In this document: positions 59,126-64,000 of the stretch, in pieces
Layout: every line of letters begins with the position of its first letter
How positions within the stretch are numbered: position 1 is the stretch's first letter
NCBI GenBank assembly: GCA_963693305.1
Contig: OY855903.1
Location: forward strand, 50,863,150 to 50,927,149
Length of the DNA: 64,000 nucleotides
Source of the DNA: Meandrina meandrites
Taxonomy: Eukaryota; Cnidaria; Anthozoa; Scleractinia; Meandrinidae
Reading direction: 5' to 3'
The notes under the pieces: generated by a model
What the model saw: only the letters and a program-made list of their open reading frames with translations
The model's database searches: none
What the model was told of the DNA's origin: nothing
Program-made: the position numbers and the translations under genes

Positions 59126-60017
59126 TATTGTGAAATGCGACTTTTATCATTAGGATAAGTTTAAAAGCGAAATTTCCAATTGTCTTTCCGATAATTCCTA
59201 CTTTTCTCTATTTCATCTAAATGTACAAAACGGGCTCTTGATATATATAATAACTTGCTAAGTGATCTAAAAAGAATCCAGTATCAATCATCTTCTAAAC
59301 GAAAACTAGAAAAACTTTATCCTTACAAAACAAATAAACTTATTTGAGATTTCGATTTGCAGAGCTACATTATTTGGTCGAAGACATTTATTGCTACTCA
59401 GAGTTTCATGCTTCTTGGGAAGCAATCATCAGGCAACTGCTGTTTAATGTCATAAGGCATAATTTAGTAGAAGCTATTTCCTACCCTGTAAATAAACGTT
59501 ATGATAACGTATATTATTTAACACGTCTATTGATGTAAATCTCGCGGGAATTGGTTGCTGCGGACGATCCCTCAGTCGAGCAGTCAGTCAAGCGGCCCCG
59601 GGATCGGGACATTTGACTTTGACCGAAAGCAGCATGGTACCAAACTTCAGATGCGGTACCAAGTCTCTTTCAAGTTACGCTTTGTACTAAAGATAAACTG
59701 TTATTTGTTTTTATCGTTATTTATCTGACACTGCAAACTGCCACCAAACAGAAATTTCCTCTTTCAAGAAAGCTTTCTATCTGAAGTACACATAAGGGCA
59801 TAAGATGTAGAGTAATATTGAATTTCCAAGGAATCATTTAGGAATTTTTACGTGTAGAGTTGAACATATCAATGTTTAATAATCATCGAAATTTACATTG
59901 ACAGGTTCATTACTTAACCGATAAACACGATGCTTGCATTAAAGGCACCAAGCGTTGCCCTTCTACTGGGAACGAATTTGCCATGTTCCTTGGTTGCTAC
60001 ACTGAAGTCACTTTTTT

Positions 60018-61646
60018 TCATGTGAACGGCATTTTACAGGGCTGATTTATGGGCTCATTAAAGCGATCATGCACAATTAATAAAAGGTTATCGCTAGTCC
60101 ATATAGCTACTGGAAAAACATTAACAATTGCCACTAAAATGTGTCTTCTCCATTGTCTTCTCCAAACAGCCATGACAGCCATATTCTGATAACGAGTCTC
60201 GATCGCCAGAGACACGCTCGTGAAAAACCACTCAATCACCAGCGGAACTGAAGTGTAAATGACAAAAGACTGCAGCAACTTCAAAAGCGATTCATTTTCT
60301 AAGAAAATCCATTGATACAAGAACAAGAAGCCATTAACAGACACTACAGCAGTTGATTCGAAAAAAATGCTCATGATAACGATATCAGCCGTTAGTCTCT
60401 CACGGCGAGGAGTACGAAAACTTCCCCAAGGAGATGATGCTCGTCTACAAATTTGGTGACAGATGTGATCAATAACAACCACGGTGCTACGTTCTATGAC
60501 TTCTGCAAAGCCGTGAATTATTCCAAGAACAGCGATGGATTCTAAACTGTCAAGATCTGCTTGCAAAACTCGAAACATGACAGCTAATAAAAAATACAAC
60601 GGTGCTAATAAGACATAGGAATATCCCGGATGGGTAATATTCCATAACCGCTGAACACAAATTCGTGAGATCACTTTGACAGCCACACCCATGAGAGGAG
60701 AGAAGAGGGCGATTAGAAGTTTGCCTTCCGCGTCTCGTTTGATGTAAGCACTGTAAATGAAATACCTGATGGCAAAGGTCACAATAACAGCAAAGCAAGT
60801 TGGCATTGCCATCTTACAAATCAGAAATGCAAGCTTTGTTCTTGACCGTATAAACAGGTTTTTTGTGGCAAAATAGAACAACAACAAGACATTAATGAAC
60901 ACGAAAATATAGACTGGAACATTAGAAAAGGAGCGGTATAAACCAGGAAGTTTGAAAGAAGGTTTTCCCAATGCTTGCAGCACTCCACGATAAAGGACAT
61001 TCAAAGCATACATAACGAAACAAACCAGAATCAGTTTTGTTTTCACTCCTTTTAGCTGATTTGACCGAAAAAGAAATAACAGATTGAAAAATGGGCACGT
61101 GTAATAAAAGACGCAACTAACGACATCGGCGACTGTCATGACCCATTCCACCCGTGATGACGTTAATTTCTCTAAATGATATTCACAGTTCTTAACCGTT
61201 TTGTAGATTAGGTAAGACAGGATTACAAACATTGTTCCTATAACGATGGCACTGAAAAGTGAAATCAAAGCTCCAATGTACAGTGATTTAAAAACTGTCT
61301 GTTGAGCGGATGGTCTAAGCCTCTTCCAAGCCATTGCCTTGTCTCCATCCTGCAGATGCTCCTCCGTTTCTTCGTTCTCCTCTGGTGAACACGCATCTAT
61401 AACTCTTACATCAAGACTGCTACGCGCTAGATAGTTTGTGTTGGTTACTTCTCTTTCGCTGTATTCTTGATAAATGAGCTCATCAACAGGAAGATAATAC
61501 CATTCTCGACCTGTGCTTTGCAGAGGATCGTAGCCAAAAGACTCTGCCGTGTATTCAGGTTCTTCTGGGTTGTAGTGCTCTGTCACACCTCGTGTAAAAC
61601 TGAACAGGATGTGTCCAAACACCTCTATCAGTGTACTTCCCCTCAT
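60018..61646 (-). CDS. Unrecognised polytopic membrane protein, copy C, intact
   Basis: Single-exon frame of 542 residues from ATG at 61646 to TGA at 60018-60020. I do not recognise the family. Residues 1-115 are hydrophilic, acidic and without a classical signal peptide, with Tyr/Glu-rich EYTAESFGYDPLQSTGREWY at 31-50 and CSPEENEETEE near 86-96. Then come about nine or ten hydrophobic segments, near 122-149, 168-194, 202-222, 243-263, 273-299, 309-326, 343-362, 422-447, 457-480 and 500-525. A basic loop, RTPRRERLTAD, lies at about 411-421. The C-terminus is short (NQPCKMPFT). Conservation with copies A and D is strong across the membrane half, implying selection or recent duplication. Lack of introns suggests an ancestral retroposed copy or a family that is intronless. 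The function is unknown; topology suggests a channel, transporter or receptor. Confidence 0.82.
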   Translation of the reverse strand: MRGSTLIEVFGHILFSFTRGVTEHYNPEEPEYTAESFGYDPLQSTGREWYYLPVDELIYQEYSEREVTNTNYLARSSLDVRVIDACSPEENEETEEHLQDGDKAMAWKRLRPSAQQTVFKSLYIGALISLFSAIVIGTMFVILSYLIYKTVKNCEYHLEKLTSSRVEWVMTVADVVSCVFYYTCPFFNLLFLFRSNQLKGVKTKLILVCFVMYALNVLYRGVLQALGKPSFKLPGLYRSFSNVPVYIFVFINVLLLFYFATKNLFIRSRTKLAFLICKMAMPTCFAVIVTFAIRYFIYSAYIKRDAEGKLLIALFSPLMGVAVKVISRICVQRLWNITHPGYSYVLLAPLYFLLAVMFRVLQADLDSLESIAVLGIIHGFAEVIERSTVVVIDHICHQICRRASSPWGSFRTPRRERLTADIVIMSIFFESTAVVSVNGFLFLYQWIFLENESLLKLLQSFVIYTSVPLVIEWFFTSVSLAIETRYQNMAVMAVWRRQWRRHILVAIVNVFPVAIWTSDNLLLIVHDRFNEPINQPCKMPFT

Positions 61647-63905
61647 TGCACTCCACCGATATATAAAACAATATGCCTAGGTTGTGTCGACTGCGATGTT
61701 TTAAAGAGCTTGTGTTCCGGCCGGTATTCGAACAACCGTGAGTTATACGAATCTGAACTCGCAGGGGCGGTGAAAACCCAAGAAGAAACATCAACTCTTC
61801 CTGCTCTATGGAACTGAACTTACATGCTGTGATATTTATTGTATTTAAAAAGGGTTGTATTGTATTACAGTTTGTTTACCTAGTTGAAACACTCTACTTG
61901 CTATGCTTGATTGGTCAATGAAAGTTCTGGTACCTAACTGATCAAATGAAACAATTGTCCATTTGATGTATGTTTGCATGATTTTTTAAAAATATTAGGA
62001 TGTTTGCTGTATAAAGCGAAAATTAAGTATTGAACAGCCTTTTGAGAATGTTAGAGGTTTTTCAGAATAGAATTTACTTCTCGGAGCGATGACAAAAAAC
62101 ATTGTCCGGCATTCCTTAAATTCTCTAAATTTGCAACGCTTTCGAACCTATCCCGTGCTTTGGAACCTATCTCAAGTTGAAATGTACATATAACTGGATC
62201 GATAGTATTAGGAATTAAATTCGATTTTCGTCATAGTGATTAAGCAGATATTCGAGTATTTACTTTTCACTCAATATTAATCTCAAGAATCTTATCCACT
62301 TATTATTTAAAAACGCGCACAAATTGAAAAAAAAAAATGATCTCGATGGAAGTGCACTCTGCTTGCGTTAACACAAAATATAAATATAAATTCCCCCTAC
62401 CGACCCCATACACATTTCTTTTAAATGCCAGTTCACAGAATTTGGTAATCAATCAGAGTGCACTTCAGAAGATTACCGTCCTTGTGCTTTTTTTTTTTAA
62501 CCGTTTGAGCCCCAAACTCAAAATATAAATTATCCGTACCAGATACTGTACGTTATTTTTAATGTCAGTTTAGAGAAGTTGGTACTCTACGTGTTCTAGC
62601 TACAAATTGTTGCTATGGTAACTCAAAAGTGTGCGCTCATGTGGCGTTAGCTATGGCTGAAGTTAGGATGGTCGTTAAGTAAGCCTCAAAAAATTTTGAC
62701 TCATTGCGTTTGAGACATGTTTGTTATTTTAGCAACGTATCGTCCTGAAAACACTGCAATCAGGTCTTTAATATTTCAGTTTTACCCAAAGAAAACATGG
62801 TTCGAAAGTAAAACCCTTTATCAATGATTGGCTTTATTTTCTGTCACCTTTCTTGGAGGAATTAAATGTAATCACCTTTATTTCTGTTGGGATTAAAAAT
62901 GGCAGAGAGTGTAAATCTAACAATAAGCCGATGAGCTTGTGTTGTGGTAAGGGGTCTTTTTGTAACTGTAATTTGGGGAACTTATTTTCTGGTGGACCTA
63001 GTAATATCAGAATTTTGCAGTGTTTTGATACGATACAAGGCTACTTCTTATTTAGATCTTTACATCGATGAATTTTAAAATAATTATCTTAGTTCCTCTG
63101 CAATGCTAGATTCGATCTTTATACAGTAATCTTGTTAGACGTAATGCTACTTGTTGCACTCTGTGAATATTTACACTTTGAAGTTATATATTGTTAACCC
63201 AGTTCTTAAATCTATTTTTCCCTTTGCCTGCGTTTTTCACACGACTATCAATGTAAATCTCGCGTGGATTGGATGCTGGGGACGATCCCTCAGTCGGGTT
63301 TTGATTGTGGGAAGCGGCAACGGGGTCGGGACATTTGACTCTGACCGAAAGCAGCCTGGTATTAAACTTCAGATGCGGTTACCAAGTCTCTTTCAAGTTG
63401 CGCTTTGGACTAAAGATAAGTGGTTATTCGTTTTCATCGTTATTCATCTGACGCTGCAAACTGTCATGAAATTAGAAATTGCTATTTCGAGAGAGCTTTT
63501 TATGAAAAGTACCCATTGGAGTATAAGACGCAGAGTGAAATTGAATTTCCAAGGAATCATTTCCTAATTTATACGAGTCACTGACGTTCTCATCAGTTTC
63601 GATGTGTTGAACATATAAATATTTATAACAATACTTATTAGAATGTAAAAGCCCTAGGGGGGAGGACTTTTGATACTTTTGAGTAGCGTTTCTTTCCCCA
63701 CAATAGGGGGAAAGTTAATCAAAAGTTTTAAACGTTTTGCAAAACTCCGCCCCCTGTCGGCACTGCCCACCCCGTCAAGATTTACATTGATAGCTCCATT
63801 AGTTAACCGATGAATGCGATGCTTGCAGTCAAAGCATGCAACCGTTGCCCTTCTTCTGGGAATGAAATTTTCATGTTCCTTGGTTGCTTCACTGAATACA
63901 CTCTT
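61647..63905. repeat. Duplicated flank between copies C and D
   Basis: The left part (61647-62800) repeats the 5' flanks at 54737-55700 and 56077-56200/57393-58060. The right part (63250-63905) repeats the 3' flanks at 59535-60017 and 52600-53130. Thus unit boundaries are preserved in order. Short open frames here (62337, 62853, 63151) fall within duplicated non-coding sequence and are not called as genes. Confidence 0.65.
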
Positions 63906-64000
63906 TCAAGTGAAAGGCATTTTACAGGGCTGATTAATGGGCTCATTAAAGCGATCATGTACGACTACTAAAAGATTTCCGCTAGTCCATATAGCTACTG
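63906..64000 (-). CDS. Polytopic membrane protein, copy D, C-terminal end (cut by window)
   Basis: The minus strand encodes AVAIWTSGNLLVVVHDRF and then NEPINQPCKMPFT with TGA at 63906-63908, colinear with the last 31 residues of copy C. The rest lies beyond base 64000, so it is unknown whether the copy is intact. Confidence 0.82.
   Translation of the reverse strand, partial: VAIWTSGNLLVVVHDRFNEPINQPCKMPFT

Larger units (their letters stand above)
57150..60017. other. Inter-unit region of the duplicated array
   Basis: Contains a repeat of the 5'-flank sequences (57393-58060), a LINE ORF1-like remnant (58130-58720), a small MITE (59041-59125) and the duplicated downstream sequences of copy C (59535-60017), matching 63250-63905. 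No intact gene is seen; the short frame at 59344-59538 has no recognisable domain. Confidence 0.6.

Noticed and set aside
62337..63567. Three short plus-strand frames between copies C and D
   Set aside because: They lie in duplicated flanking sequence, are not conserved as frames in the other unit copies, and show no domains.

Overview
This 64 kb window comes from an animal nuclear genome and is most likely anthozoan cnidarian (coral or anemone-like). The evidence is intron-rich genes with metazoan-only domains (Kazal/EF-hand/Ig, collagen, Sushi, pentraxin, rhodopsin-like GPCR), AT-rich introns and a dense load of tRNA-derived SINEs and short inverted-repeat elements. The species cannot be named from the sequence. 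No prokaryotic features (operons, CRISPR arrays, IS elements) and no convincing stand-alone tRNA or rRNA genes were seen.

Layout. (1) Bases 34-7185, minus strand: a follistatin-related FSTL4/5-type secreted protein. (2) Bases 8665-14643, plus strand: LRPAP1, the ER chaperone of LDL-receptor-family proteins, head-to-head with gene 1 across about 1.5 kb. (3) Bases 17744-31301, minus strand: a 12-TM major facilitator superfamily permease in at least 18 coding exons, including 19- and 22-nt micro-exons. (4) Bases 32596-45195, minus strand: a predicted type II membrane protein with collagen, three Ig, one Sushi and one pentraxin-like domain, an architecture I do not recognise as named. (5) Bases 48354-49775, minus strand: an intronless class A GPCR. 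(6) Bases 52600-64000, minus strand: a locally duplicated array of an unrecognised intronless polytopic membrane protein. It has one intact 542-residue copy, one copy broken by a 23-bp deletion, one N-terminal fragment, and the C-terminal end of a further copy at the window edge, embedded in duplicated flanks and retrotransposon debris.

Most exon boundaries were read by eye from GT/AG consensus and phase continuity, and phases close exactly for nearly all junctions. Three short exons could not be placed with certainty: one near the start of the FSTL gene, one in the MFS gene, and one between the membrane anchor and collagen exons of gene 4.

The genes do not form one pathway. A loose theme is cell surface and secretion: a secreted FSTL, a receptor chaperone, a permease, an adhesion- or recognition-type ectodomain protein, a GPCR and a polytopic membrane family. 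The strongest candidates for something undescribed are the duplicated polytopic family and the collagen-Ig-Sushi-pentraxin protein.
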